A DNA stretch of 57,878 bases from an uncultured Prevotella sp. (GTDB taxonomy: Bacteria; Bacteroidota; Bacteroidia; Bacteroidales; Bacteroidaceae): NCBI GenBank assembly GCA_946402275.1, contig CAMIVY010000020.1:1-57878 (forward strand). Reading direction: 5' to 3'. Position 1 is the stretch's first letter, and every line of letters starts with the position of its first letter. Below the pieces are notes generated by a model. It worked only from the letters and a program-made list of their open reading frames with translations. It searched no databases and was not told the origin of the DNA. This document shows, piece after piece, positions 8,501 to 16,654 of the stretch. A program made the translations under genes and the position numbers.

Positions 8501-10250
8501 CGGGTTGTGGCAGGCGTACCATCTTGCAGTTTGACGCATCGGGTGTGAGGATGTTCGTTCCCACGGCACCTATATATTCCGTCAGACTCATCACCAGCTC
8601 CTCGCGGATGGGGTCGATGGCAGGGTTGGTGACCTGTGCGAACTGTTGGCGGAAGTAGTTGAAGAACACCTGTGGACGGTCGCTAATCACCGCCAGCGGG
8701 GTGTCGTTACCCATGGCAGCCACAGGCTCCTGTCCGGCGGTAGCCATCGGAATGATCGTCTTGTCGAGATCTTCCTGTCCGTAGCCAAACATCACCAACT
8801 TACGTTGCAAGTCACTCACGCTATTGTCCACCTTACGACCGCTCTTCAGTTTCTCCAACTGTACGCGGTTCTCAGAGAGCCACTCGCGATACGGATGGGC
8901 CTTGGCCAACTGTTCCTTGATCTCACCGTCGTAGTATATCTTACCCTCCTGAGTGTCTATCAGCAGAATCTTTCCGGGTTGCAGGCGTCCTTTCGACACC
9001 ACATCACCAGGCTCAAAGTCCATCACGCCCACCTCACTGGCTACCACCATCACACCTTGTTTGGTGATGGTATAGCGACTGGGGCGCAGACCGTTTCTGT
9101 CGAGCATACCGCCTGCATAGCGACCGTCGCTGAAGAGCAGCGCTGCCGGACCGTCCCAAGGTTCCATTAGAATGGAGTGGTACTCGTAGAACGCCTTCAG
9201 GTCTTCCGAGATGGGGTTCTTGTCGTTAAAACTCTCAGGGACAAGAATGGCCATTGCCTGAGGAAGCGAGAGTCCACTCATCATGAGGAACTCGAACACG
9301 TTGTCGAGTGATGCCGAGTCACTCATACCCTCCTGCACGATGGGGCACAGGTCCTTGATGTCGCCCAGTGCCTCACTCGAGAGCACACTTTCGCGGGCCT
9401 TCATCCAACCGCGGTTGCCACGAATGGTATTGATCTCACCGTTGTGTGCCAGCAGACGGAAGGGTTGTGCCAACTTCCACTTGGGGAAGGTGTTGGTCGA
9501 GAATCGGGAATGCACCAATGCCAGTCCGCTGGTAAAATAGTCGTTCGAGAGGTCTGAAAAGTAGCGTCGCAACTGTCCGCTGGTCAGCATACCCTTGTAG
9601 ACGATATTCTTGCTCGACAGGGAGCAGATGTAGAAGTCAGACTCTCCCCCTTGCCCCTCCCTGTGAGGGAGGGGAGTAGATAGCTTGGCAACTCTGTTCT
9701 CTATTCTCTTCCTTACTATATATAATGTTCGCTCGAATAGCGTATTCTCATCTTGTTGGTAATCACTCCCCTCCATATCAGGGAGGGGATGGGGGTGGGT
9801 CTGCCTTGTTACAAAAATCTGCTTGATATCGGGTTCCACCTCGCGGGCTGCCACACCCAACACCTCAGGGTTCGTAGGCACCGTGCGCAGGTGCATCAGC
9901 GTCAACCCTTCGCGCTCAATCTCCTCGATCATCACGCTCAGAATCTGCTGCTGGGCTTTCTCATCTTTTGGAAGAAACACGAGGCCCGTGCCATACTTTC
10001 CTTTCTCCGGAACAGGAATGCCTTGTAACAAGATAAACTCGTGAGGAATCTGCAGCATAATTCCCGCACCGTCGCCCGTCTTGTCGCGCGTCTCGGCACC
10101 ACGATGCTCCATGTTTTCTAATACACGCAAGGCTTGATCCACCAGTTCGTGGCTCTTGCCTCCATGTATGTTTACCACCATACCCACACCACATGCGTCG
10201 TGTTCATAGTCTGGTTGATAAAGTCCGCTGTTATCCATTTTTCTTTTCAT
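5517..10250 (-). CDS. gltB: Glutamate synthase large subunit, with six in-frame palindromic inserts
   Basis: 1577 residues, about 80 longer than usual. The N-terminal class II glutamine amidotransferase domain has its catalytic cysteine at about residue 20 (DACGVGMVV), probably exposed by cleavage of the leader. The FMN-binding synthase domain has the 3Fe-4S motif in CVMMRKCNTNTCPMG. A C-terminal beta-helix domain follows. The excess length is explained by six translated palindromic elements, in coding order HPHPLPDMEGSDY, STPLPHREGQGG, SQPLPVREGSDY, STPLHHREGQGG, PQPLPVREGSGY and [12 protein letters not shown], alternating forms A and B. All conserved motifs remain, so the enzyme is probably active. 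A short SEKLKVKSEKL repeat is also present. Its promoter lies near 10290, divergent from glnN. Confidence 0.97.
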   Translation of the reverse strand: MKRKMDNSGLYQPDYEHDACGVGMVVNIHGGKSHELVDQALRVLENMEHRGAETRDKTGDGAGIMLQIPHEFILLQGIPVPEKGKYGTGLVFLPKDEKAQQQILSVMIEEIEREGLTLMHLRTVPTNPEVLGVAAREVEPDIKQIFVTRQTHPHPLPDMEGSDYQQDENTLFERTLYIVRKRIENRVAKLSTPLPHREGQGGESDFYICSLSSKNIVYKGMLTSGQLRRYFSDLSNDYFTSGLALVHSRFSTNTFPKWKLAQPFRLLAHNGEINTIRGNRGWMKARESVLSSEALGDIKDLCPIVQEGMSDSASLDNVFEFLMMSGLSLPQAMAILVPESFNDKNPISEDLKAFYEYHSILMEPWDGPAALLFSDGRYAGGMLDRNGLRPSRYTITKQGVMVVASEVGVMDFEPGDVVSKGRLQPGKILLIDTQEGKIYYDGEIKEQLAKAHPYREWLSENRVQLEKLKSGRKVDNSVSDLQRKLVMFGYGQEDLDKTIIPMATAGQEPVAAMGNDTPLAVISDRPQVFFNYFRQQFAQVTNPAIDPIREELVMSLTEYIGAVGTNILTPDASNCKMVRLPQPVLTNTQLDILCNIRYKGFKTKKLPMTFRPTSQPLPVREGSDYTQAGEDLRVALDKLCKDAEKAVDDGYNYIILTDKLPVEDTEESTPLHHREGQGGESPFIPSLLAVSAVHHYLISVGKRVQTALIVESGEIRETMHAALLLGYGASALCPYMTFAVLDDLVKRGKIQEEYATAEKNYIKAVDKGLKKIMSKMGISTIRSYRGAKIFESIGLSEDLLRRYFGTEVSTIGGVGLKEIARDQIRFQTLPQPLPVREGSGYLANHGQFSWRKDGIKHAWNPETIAKLQLACRQGNYEKFKEWSKLVDEKESPIFLRDFLRFKKVNTPLHDREGQGGGSSISLDEVEPVESIVRHFVTGAMSFGALSIEAHEALALAMNKLGARSNTGEGGEDNARYHTEVDGVSLSSKTKQIASGRFGVTAEYLVNAEEIQIKVAQGAKPGEGGQLPGFKVNDIIAKTRNAIPGISLISPPPHHDIYSIEDLAQLIFDLKNINPTAAVSVKLVAESGVGTIAAGVAKAKADLIVISGAEGGTGASPASSMRFAGISPEIGLAETQQTLVINGLRNQVRLQTDGQLKTAKDVIIMAMLGADEFSFGTLPLIVLGCVMMRKCNTNTCPMGVATQNPELRKHFEGRAEYVVNYFTFLAEQVREYLAEIGVKSLKEIIGHTELIEISEKLKVKSEKLAAAEKWQTIDFARLLHKPETDKALYWDRGTYTKVTGVKDEEIIKSAHKAINDGEEVSLDYAIKNTDRAVGTMLSGVIAKKYGEEGLPDSTIKIKFKGSAGQSFGAFAVKGIDIRLEGETNDYFGKGLSGGRISILPPARRSDNFKAEENIIAGNTGLYGATSGELYINGKVGERFGVRNSGAIAVIEGAGDHCCEYMTGGRIVVLGKTGRNFAAGMSGGVAYVYDPDHTFDYFCNMDMVELSLVEDSVSRKELLELIRQHYLHTGSALAGRMLDNWHRYIEDFIQVVPIEYKRVLEEEKMARLHEKIADIQRDY
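6462..6496. repeat. Simple repeat inside gltB
   Basis: Three to four copies of a CTTTTCA-type unit (plus strand). The coding strand reads SEKLKVKSEKLAA, a lysine-rich helical linker in the synthase domain. The same kind of AT-rich short repeat occurs between genes elsewhere in the window. Confidence 0.6.
7498..7536. mobile_element. Intragenic palindromic element, form B (gltB copy a)
   Basis: Plus strand begins GACCCTCCCCCCTG, then the hairpin CCCCTCC...GGAGGGG, then AGTA. Coding strand reads [13 protein letters not shown]. It separates the conserved LRDFLRFKK segment from the region before SIVRHFVTGAMSFG. Confidence 0.88.
7733..7773. mobile_element. Intragenic palindromic element, form A (gltB copy b)
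   Basis: Plus strand CGCTCCCCTCCCTCACAGGG continuing AGGGGTTGGGGGAGGGTCTG. The stem CCCCTCCCT/AGGGAGGGG on the coding strand is a perfect 9-bp hairpin with a 3-base loop. It reads LPQPLPVREGSGY. Confidence 0.9.
8209..8250. mobile_element. Intragenic palindromic element, form B (gltB copy c)
   Basis: Plus strand GACTCTCCCCCCTG, then the hairpin with CCCCTCCC and GGAGGGG, then AGTAGAT. It reads ESTPLHHREGQGGES, inserted just before the conserved IPSLLAVSAVHHYLI segment. Confidence 0.88.
8381..8423. mobile_element. Intragenic palindromic element, form A (gltB copy d)
   Basis: Plus strand CACTCCCCTCCCTCACAGGG continuing AGGGGCTGGGAGGTGGGTCT. Perfect 9-bp hairpin. It reads TSQPLPVREGSDY. Confidence 0.9.
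9639..9681. mobile_element. Intragenic palindromic element, form B (gltB copy e)
   Basis: Plus strand CAGACTCTCCCCCTTG, then hairpin CCCCTCCCT-GTG-AGGGAGGGG split as stem, loop, stem, then AGTAGATA. It reads LSTPLPHREGQGGES, directly before the conserved DFYICSLSSKNIVYKG segment. Confidence 0.9.
9763..9803. mobile_element. Intragenic palindromic element, form A (gltB copy f)
   Basis: Plus strand TCACTCCCCTCCATATCAGG continuing GAGGGGATGGGGGTGGGTCT. It reads HPHPLPDMEGSDY. Together with copy e it brackets about 80 bases of native gltB sequence (FERTLYIVRKRIENRV). Confidence 0.88.
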
Positions 10251-10282
10251 ATTATATTAATATATCTTTCGAAACTTGGCTG

Positions 10283-10314
10283 CAAAGGTACTGTAAAACG
10301 GTTTGTCAGAAAAC
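10283..10314 (-). promoter_or_regulatory. gltB promoter
   Basis: TACCTTTG on the minus strand (10290-10283), 32 bases before the gltB ATG. A TTTT stretch at about the right distance replaces a perfect -33 TTTG. The remaining 10315-10476, between the divergent promoters, is AT-rich and shows nothing else recognisable. Confidence 0.6.
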
Positions 10315-10476
10315 TTTTTCTTTCTTTTTTAATCATCGAATGTGTGTGTTAGTGACACTTTGTAACAAAATGGTACTACATATGGCCTAAATAATGACAT
10401 AATGGTTAAAATACAGCATTTTATATAACAATATGATATTTTACAAACAAAAGTACATGCAAAATGATAATTATTC

Positions 10477-10509
10477 TTTGTTTTTTACAAGCAAAACGTT
10501 GTACCTTTG
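10477..10509 (+). promoter_or_regulatory. glnN promoter
   Basis: TTTG (10477-10480), 21 bases, then TACCTTTG (10502-10509). It lies inside the longest open frame of glnN and therefore supports the start at 10551. Confidence 0.7.
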
Positions 10510-10550
10510 CAGCGGATATTTTTAACGTTTTACCAAATAGAAGTAAAAAG

Positions 10551-12770
10551 ATGATGGAAGCATTAAGATTTCAGGTTGTCGGTGAGGCATTCAAAAAGAA
10601 GCCTCTTGACGTAAAAGCACCTAGTGAGAGACCTTATGAGTATTTTGGTAAGAAGGTCTTTAATCGTGAAAAAATGTATAAGTACCTGCCTAAGGACGTG
10701 TACGAGAAAATGGTTGATGTAATAGAAAATGGTGCACGCCTAGACAGAATTGTTGCCGATGCCGTTGCTGCGGGTATGAAGCAGTGGGCCATAGAGAATG
10801 GTGTGACCCACTATACACACTGGTTCCAGCCTCTTACTGAGGGCACTGCTGAGAAGCATGACTCATTCATTGAGCACGATGGAAAGGGTGGTATGGTAGA
10901 GGAGTTTACCGGTAAACTTTTGGTTCAACAGGAGCCTGATGCCTCGTCGTTCCCCAGTGGTGGTATTCGTTCAACCTTTGAGGCACGTGGTTACTCAGCA
11001 TGGGATCCCACCTCTCCCGTTTTTATCATAGACGATACACTTTGTATTCCTACTGTCTTTATCAGTTATAGTGGTGAAGCGCTTGATTACAAGGCTCCTT
11101 TGCTGCGCGCTCTGCATGCGGTCAACGTGGCAGCAACAGATGTTTGTCATTATTTTGATCCTACTGTCAAAAAAGTAACCTCTAACCTGGGATGGGAACA
11201 GGAATACTTTTTGGTAGATGAAGGTCTCTATGCTGCACGTCCGGATTTGTTGTTGACGGGGCGTACGCTGATGGGGCACGATTCGGCAAAGAACCAGCAG
11301 ATGGATGACCATTACTTCGGTGCTATTCCTGAGCGCGTACAGGCCTTTATGAAGAATCTAGAATTTGAGGCTTTGGAACTGGGCATTCCCGTAAAGACCC
11401 GTCATAACGAGGTGGCTCCCAACCAGTTTGAGTTAGCTCCTATTTTCGAGGATACCAATCTGGCAGTTGACCATAACATGCTGCTGATGTCAGTCATGAA
11501 GCGTGTTGCCCGTAAGCATGGCTTCCGTGTACTATTACATGAAAAGCCCTTCGCAGGAATTAATGGTTCGGGAAAGCACAACAACTGGTCATTGAGTACC
11601 GATAACGGTATCCTACTTCATGCGCCCGGAAAGACACCTGAGCAGAACCTGCGCTTTGCCACCTTTATTGTTGAGACCCTAATGGGTGTCTATCGTCATA
11701 ACGGCTTGCTTAAAGCCTCGATTATGAGTGCCACCAATGCACACCGTCTAGGCGCCAATGAGGCTCCCCCAGCTATCGTGTCAAGTTTTCTTGGTAAGCA
11801 GGTAAGTGAATTGCTCGACCACATTGAGAAGGCTGATGTTGACGATATATTGGCTATGACAGGCAAGCAGGGTTTGAAGATGGATATTGCAGAAATACCA
11901 GAGCTACTTATTGACAATACCGATCGTAACCGCACCTCTCCATTTGCCTTTACTGGTAACCGTTTTGAGTTCCGTGCCGTTGGTAGTGAAGCCAACTGTG
12001 CCAGTGCTATGATAGCCCTCAATTCTGCTGTAGCTGAGGCTTTGGTTGATTTCAAGAAACGGGTGGATGCTCGTATTCCTGAGTTTACTGAAAAGTTGAA
12101 AGGAACGGCTCATAACGCGACTTTCCATGCCATCATTGACGTGCTACGTGAGGATATTAAAACTTGCAAGCCTATCCGTTTCGATGGCAATGGCTATAGC
12201 GACGAGTGGGTGGCTGAGGCAGAGAAGCGTGGACTTGATGTAGAGAAGTCTTGTCCAAAGATATTTGAACGTTATCTCGATAAGAGCAGTATCCAGATGT
12301 TTGAGAGTCTAGGTGTAATGACTAAGAAGGAACTGGGGGCTCGTAATGAGGTAAAATGGGAGACATACACCAAGAAAATTCAGATTGAGGCTCGTGTGCT
12401 GGGTGATCTGTCGATGAACCACATTATTCCTGTGGCTACGCGCTACCAAAGTGAGTTGCTTAGCAATCTGAATCACATGTCTGTTGTGTTCCCAATAGAT
12501 ACAGCAGATAAGCTCTCAGCCCGTAATAAGAAGATTATCCAGGAGATTTCAGAGCGTACTTCTGCCATCGAAAAAGGTGTGGAGGAGTTGGTTGAGGCTC
12601 GAAAGAAAGCCAATAAAATAGATGGTGAACACGAAAAGGCTATTGCATATCACGATAAGGTGGAGCCCTATCTTGATGAAATACGTTATCAGATAGATAA
12701 ACTCGAACTCATTGTTGATGATGCCCTTTGGCCGCTACCAAAATATCGAGAGCTGCTATTCATAAGATAG
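10551..12770 (+). CDS. glnN: Glutamine synthetase type III
   Basis: 739 residues from the ATG ATG at 10551, far longer than GSI (about 470) and typical of the Bacteroidota GSIII. It makes glutamine from glutamate, ammonia and ATP. Recognisable are the GSIII start LRFQVVGEAF, the HYTHWFQPLTEGTAEKHDSF and SFPSGGIRSTFEARGYSAWD segments and the catalytic core KTRHNEVAPNQFELAPIFE, followed by GSGKHNNWSL. It is divergent from gltBD, its metabolic partner in the GS-GOGAT cycle. The frame extends upstream to 10464, but a promoter at 10477-10509 falls in that stretch. A strong terminator follows. Confidence 0.96.
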   Translation: MMEALRFQVVGEAFKKKPLDVKAPSERPYEYFGKKVFNREKMYKYLPKDVYEKMVDVIENGARLDRIVADAVAAGMKQWAIENGVTHYTHWFQPLTEGTAEKHDSFIEHDGKGGMVEEFTGKLLVQQEPDASSFPSGGIRSTFEARGYSAWDPTSPVFIIDDTLCIPTVFISYSGEALDYKAPLLRALHAVNVAATDVCHYFDPTVKKVTSNLGWEQEYFLVDEGLYAARPDLLLTGRTLMGHDSAKNQQMDDHYFGAIPERVQAFMKNLEFEALELGIPVKTRHNEVAPNQFELAPIFEDTNLAVDHNMLLMSVMKRVARKHGFRVLLHEKPFAGINGSGKHNNWSLSTDNGILLHAPGKTPEQNLRFATFIVETLMGVYRHNGLLKASIMSATNAHRLGANEAPPAIVSSFLGKQVSELLDHIEKADVDDILAMTGKQGLKMDIAEIPELLIDNTDRNRTSPFAFTGNRFEFRAVGSEANCASAMIALNSAVAEALVDFKKRVDARIPEFTEKLKGTAHNATFHAIIDVLREDIKTCKPIRFDGNGYSDEWVAEAEKRGLDVEKSCPKIFERYLDKSSIQMFESLGVMTKKELGARNEVKWETYTKKIQIEARVLGDLSMNHIIPVATRYQSELLSNLNHMSVVFPIDTADKLSARNKKIIQEISERTSAIEKGVEELVEARKKANKIDGEHEKAIAYHDKVEPYLDEIRYQIDKLELIVDDALWPLPKYRELLFIR

Positions 12771-12785
12771 TTTGAAGTTTGCAGA

Positions 12786-12829
12786 AAGGTGGATTTTACT
12801 CGTGAGAGTAGTTCCACCTTGTTTTTTCT
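12786..12829 (+). terminator. Terminator of glnN
   Basis: AAGGTGGA (12786-12793) pairs with TCCACCTT (12813-12820); an inner ACTC-GTGA-GAGT stem extends it. GTTTTTTCTTT follows. Confidence 0.88.
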
Positions 12830-12922
12830 TTATCGATGAAATTTTTGAATAGTCGTAGCCATTTTTAAACATTTCTTACATTAAAAATGTAGGGAAAATG
12901 TTGTTGTTTTAAAAAAAATGTA

Positions 12923-12930
12923 TATCTTTG
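12923..12930 (+). promoter_or_regulatory. -7 promoter element of the LruC lipoprotein gene
   Basis: TATCTTTG, 49 bases before the ATG at 12980; a TTGTT stretch lies near -33. Confidence 0.5.
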
Positions 12931-12979
12931 CACCATTATTATAGCTGTTTGGAGTGAAAAAACTAAATAATTATCGATA

Positions 12980-15367
12980 ATGAAAAAGAAAAATTGGATG
13001 AAAGGTCTTGCCCTGACGGCATTGGGCCTTATGGCAGTATCTTGTAATAAGATGGATTTCGGGGGGATGCAAATCACAGAAGAGGTGATTACCCAGAATG
13101 CAGAGGAGAAACTTGGCATCACTATTGCTGACGGTCAGACTTGGCAGATGACGCAGCAGGTGAACGCCAAGGTTGATGTGAATATGAGCAATGGCGAAGA
13201 TTATAAAGTAGCTATTTACTCAAATAATCCTATTCTTGACGGTCATGGAATAGTATTGGCTGAAGGAAAGGTGTCTGATGGAGGACATTTCTCTAAGAAT
13301 TTCACTTGTCCTACGAGTAGTTCAGAGCTTTATATTGGGTTGACTGATGCTGCAAACTACACCATTTATAAACCTGCAAAGTTAGAAAACGGAGTACTGA
13401 AAGTTGCATTTGGTACGACAGCAAATAACAATGTTCCCCATAGGTCTTATCAAGTAGGTAATGATGTCTATGATGTGTTTACCTTCCCAACCGCAGAAGA
13501 GTTAACTGCTGCTTTCCCGACATCCATACCTGAAGATGCTGACGAAGTGGCAGATTTGGCTACGATGGAGAAGTATAACACCAAGTATTACGAATACCAA
13601 AACCTCTATTGGATTTATCTGAGAAATGGCGCAGGCTATAATTACAAGGTGACCAAGACGGGTGAAGTAGAGATTGGCGGTACATGGAATAATGTGTCTG
13701 TAGGTCCATACAATGTATACGTTGCTGTTAATGGAAATGTTACTTTGAAACGTAATGGTACTGAATTGATGAACCTCTATATTCTGAGCGGTAATGTGAC
13801 TATTGACAGTAATTTCGGAGAGTGTGGCGGTATGATATCTGTGGCTGAAGGTGCTACGCTTACTGATGCACGCGATCATATTGCTCACAATAGTGGCATC
13901 ACGGTATATAACCATGGTACTTTCAATGCTACTAATTACAGGTATGATATTGGTAATAATGCGAAGATATATAATGAGGCTTCATTTACTTCCACTAACG
14001 CGCTAAGTTATAGTGCAGGCTCAAGTAACACCTCTTATTTCTACAATATCGGCGAGGATGCTGTATTGACAGCTCCTTCTATGACGTTCAATTCTACCTG
14101 TCACTTCATCTCAGAAGGAACCGTGAATATTGCAGGTGAGACCAACGTCACACAGAAGGATATTACGTGGGTAAACAATGGTAAGTACACTACAGGTACT
14201 TTGAAGTTCAGTGCACACAATAGTACATTCTACAACTATTGCCAACTTTACGTAACAGGCAACTGTTGGTTCATGGATGGAAGTTTTAACATGATGGACA
14301 ACAGTTATGCGGAAATGGGAACTGCCGTAGTCAACAACTTCCATGTTGTGATGGGTAACAATTCTGGTCTTAACATTAAGAATGGTACTGCGTTTGGTCA
14401 GCAGGGCAATGGTATTGATCAGGGCTTCTTTGCTAAGGATGACAATGCTGTAGCTTATGTACGTTTGGGTGGCGTTACGAAAATTGCATTTCATAACACA
14501 CCATGTGCCCTTCAAATCTCTGGTGCACGTCTGACTTTCTGCTATGAGACTATGAATTTCTATGATGGATGTTCTTTGGATATGTACACTCCTTATGCAA
14601 ATGCGAACTATTGGAATCAGGGTGATGCAGCAAAGATTGCATACGAAAAAAGTCGTGATCGTACGTGGAAGAATAATGGTGCCATAGAGGTTTCGTTTAC
14701 TGATGGCAACTTTGCTCCTGTAAGGGCTGGTGAGTGTTCAGCCACTTGGAATAGAAGTGGAACGGTAAAGGATGAAACTTATCCTGTTTACTGCTATGCC
14801 TTTGAGGATACCAAGGTGGGCGACTACGACATGAACGACGTTGTGATTAAGGCGCAAGAGACGGCGAATGGTAAGATTAACCTGAAGGTGGTGGCTTGTG
14901 GTGCTACGCTGAACCTGAACATCCGCCTTTATCCGGCGGGTACTCGTTCTACCAACGAGGTAGCTCACTATGATGGATCGCCCGAGACGCTCACATACAA
15001 TGGGCAGGATGAGGTCCACCTGATGTTAGGTGCTGAGGCTGGTGCAATGGTGAACACAGGTTCTTCAGCAACGGCACGTCCTATCACTATTCAAATTGAC
15101 AAGGGAAATTACGATCCTGCTCACTTGCCACTGGCCATCTTCTCTGCTGCTCAGGGTGAGATACGTCTGGCGGGTTCTGGACAGGCTCCCTACGGTGTCA
15201 TCATCCCAGAAGACTGGAGCTGGCCTAGAGAGCGTATCTGTATCACGCAGGCTTACAATGAGGCTGGTCATCGCTTTGCTGACTTTGCTGCAACAGTAGG
15301 TACTGCTGAGGACTGGTATAAGCATCCTACCAATTGGGTAATGAATGAGGCTTCACTGGGATATTGA
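12980..15367 (+). CDS. LruC/DUF4842-type surface lipoprotein
   Basis: 795 residues. A lipoprotein signal (MKKKNWMKGLALTALGLMAVSCNK, lipid-bearing Cys near residue 22) places it on the envelope. Residues about 50-130 form a beta-rich N-terminal domain shared with the next gene. Residues about 230-520 are Asn/Gly/Thr-rich with repeating short strands, as in a right-handed beta-helix. The C-terminal part has YAFEDTKVGDYDMNDVVIKA, the hallmark of LruC/DUF4842, and ends with IPEDWSWPRERICITQAY. The function of the family is unclear; a role in surface adhesion or matrix is a guess. The stop overlaps the start of the next gene as TGATG, which suggests translational coupling. Confidence 0.85.
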   Translation: MKKKNWMKGLALTALGLMAVSCNKMDFGGMQITEEVITQNAEEKLGITIADGQTWQMTQQVNAKVDVNMSNGEDYKVAIYSNNPILDGHGIVLAEGKVSDGGHFSKNFTCPTSSSELYIGLTDAANYTIYKPAKLENGVLKVAFGTTANNNVPHRSYQVGNDVYDVFTFPTAEELTAAFPTSIPEDADEVADLATMEKYNTKYYEYQNLYWIYLRNGAGYNYKVTKTGEVEIGGTWNNVSVGPYNVYVAVNGNVTLKRNGTELMNLYILSGNVTIDSNFGECGGMISVAEGATLTDARDHIAHNSGITVYNHGTFNATNYRYDIGNNAKIYNEASFTSTNALSYSAGSSNTSYFYNIGEDAVLTAPSMTFNSTCHFISEGTVNIAGETNVTQKDITWVNNGKYTTGTLKFSAHNSTFYNYCQLYVTGNCWFMDGSFNMMDNSYAEMGTAVVNNFHVVMGNNSGLNIKNGTAFGQQGNGIDQGFFAKDDNAVAYVRLGGVTKIAFHNTPCALQISGARLTFCYETMNFYDGCSLDMYTPYANANYWNQGDAAKIAYEKSRDRTWKNNGAIEVSFTDGNFAPVRAGECSATWNRSGTVKDETYPVYCYAFEDTKVGDYDMNDVVIKAQETANGKINLKVVACGATLNLNIRLYPAGTRSTNEVAHYDGSPETLTYNGQDEVHLMLGAEAGAMVNTGSSATARPITIQIDKGNYDPAHLPLAIFSAAQGEIRLAGSGQAPYGVIIPEDWSWPRERICITQAYNEAGHRFADFAATVGTAEDWYKHPTNWVMNEASLGY

Positions 15368-16635
15368 TGAAAAAATTTTTTTGGTTTGTTGCCATCAGCA
15401 TGGCGATTGGGGCAATGCTGACTTCGTGCAAGAAAAACCTCTTTGATCCCGATTTTGCCAAAGAGGCCTTGAAGTTGACCTTCCACAACGACGTGGTTGA
15501 TCCTGACCATACGTGGAGCCTGATGAACGACTATACGGTGAGCGTGACAGCCAATGTGGAGGATGTTGAACGTGTGGAAATCCTGTCCCAGAACCCTTAT
15601 ACCGCTGGTGAAAAGAGTGTGGAGGTAATGGCTCAGCGTGATGTGACGGAAGGTGAGACATTCAGCTTGGCCTACTCCGTGCCATCGGTGAACGATAGTG
15701 TGTATGTGGCTGCTGTCACATCGGACGGTCGCTACCGGGTGGTTGCTATGGAATCGGGGACCTCCAGCATCGACTTTTCCAAGATTAACACGAAGAATAC
15801 GGGTAAGTTGTCGCCAGCCGTGTCGCAAGAGGTTTATTACTGCTTCTGCAATTCCTTTCCGCAACCTAGTGCGACATGGAGTTTCACCGACTGTGTGATG
15901 CGCCTGTCGAAAGAGGTCATAGATGAGCAGACGTTCCGTATCTATGTGACCTTAGTAGCTATGGGATGTTCCAGTCAGGTAGCAGCAGCGTTGCGTTTGG
16001 ACGGCATCGACTATGATGATGTGGAGAGTGTCAATATTTCGAACGGGAAGACATTCAACAGGTATGAGGGCGTTCGCCGGACGATTATTAGGGATGACAA
16101 CACGATGCTGAAAGGACAGGACGGTTCGTTGGTGATTAATCTTTTTGACGACGGTCATTTGGCTTTTACGGTGAATGTGGATGATGCAGGTGTCGTGACA
16201 AGATATATCACGAATGTGACGCATAATACGGACGAGACTCACAAGGAATTCAGTCCGGTGACGGTGAGCTACGATGTGAAGTTCAAGAAGCGTAATGTGC
16301 CCTATCAGATAAGCTTTATTGACCTAGACCCCTTTATTTTGTACAACTACAACAACAATGTATGGGAGGTTCACAAGTATGTCTATAAGTTCAAGGAGAC
16401 GCTTTATAGTTATTATAGCGGCAGCCCTTCCAGCTACGACACGGGTTTTACGTGGGCTTTGGAGGTTCCTTACAAATGGTTCCGCTATCCGCTGCTGAAC
16501 ATCTCTATGGGAAGTTATAAGAATGGTGTGATTTATGGAGCCTATCAACAGCCTTATCACTCTTTTGGTGAGTGGGGTGAGGATATGGATGTAGCGCGAG
16601 ACTGGTATCTTTATCCTTCTCCGAATGTGTATTAA
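15367..16635 (+). CDS. Smaller lipoprotein related to the LruC protein upstream
   Basis: 422 residues from ATG 15367, which overlaps the previous TGA. The lipoprotein signal ends in SCKK (Cys near residue 20). The segment HTWSLMNDYTVSVTANVEDV with the following VEILSQNPY resembles the N-terminal domain of the neighbour (QTWQMTQQVNAKVDV, VAIYSNNPI). The C-terminal ARDWYLYPS resembles its EDWYKHPT end. The DYDMND calcium-type motif is missing; instead there are ISFIDLDPF and FTWALEVPYKWFRYPL. It is probably a diverged, shortened paralogue acting with the larger protein. Confidence 0.75.
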   Translation: MKKFFWFVAISMAIGAMLTSCKKNLFDPDFAKEALKLTFHNDVVDPDHTWSLMNDYTVSVTANVEDVERVEILSQNPYTAGEKSVEVMAQRDVTEGETFSLAYSVPSVNDSVYVAAVTSDGRYRVVAMESGTSSIDFSKINTKNTGKLSPAVSQEVYYCFCNSFPQPSATWSFTDCVMRLSKEVIDEQTFRIYVTLVAMGCSSQVAAALRLDGIDYDDVESVNISNGKTFNRYEGVRRTIIRDDNTMLKGQDGSLVINLFDDGHLAFTVNVDDAGVVTRYITNVTHNTDETHKEFSPVTVSYDVKFKKRNVPYQISFIDLDPFILYNYNNNVWEVHKYVYKFKETLYSYYSGSPSSYDTGFTWALEVPYKWFRYPLLNISMGSYKNGVIYGAYQQPYHSFGEWGEDMDVARDWYLYPSPNVY

Positions 16636-16654
16636 TTTTTTTTGCTGACAAGAA

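Noticed and set aside
7498..9803. Hairpins in gltB as internal terminators
   Set aside because: None is followed by a T-run, and the gene continues with all conserved motifs.
1..12770. Horizontally acquired island
   Set aside because: The genes are core nitrogen and lysine genes in an order familiar from Bacteroidota; only the small repeats look foreign.
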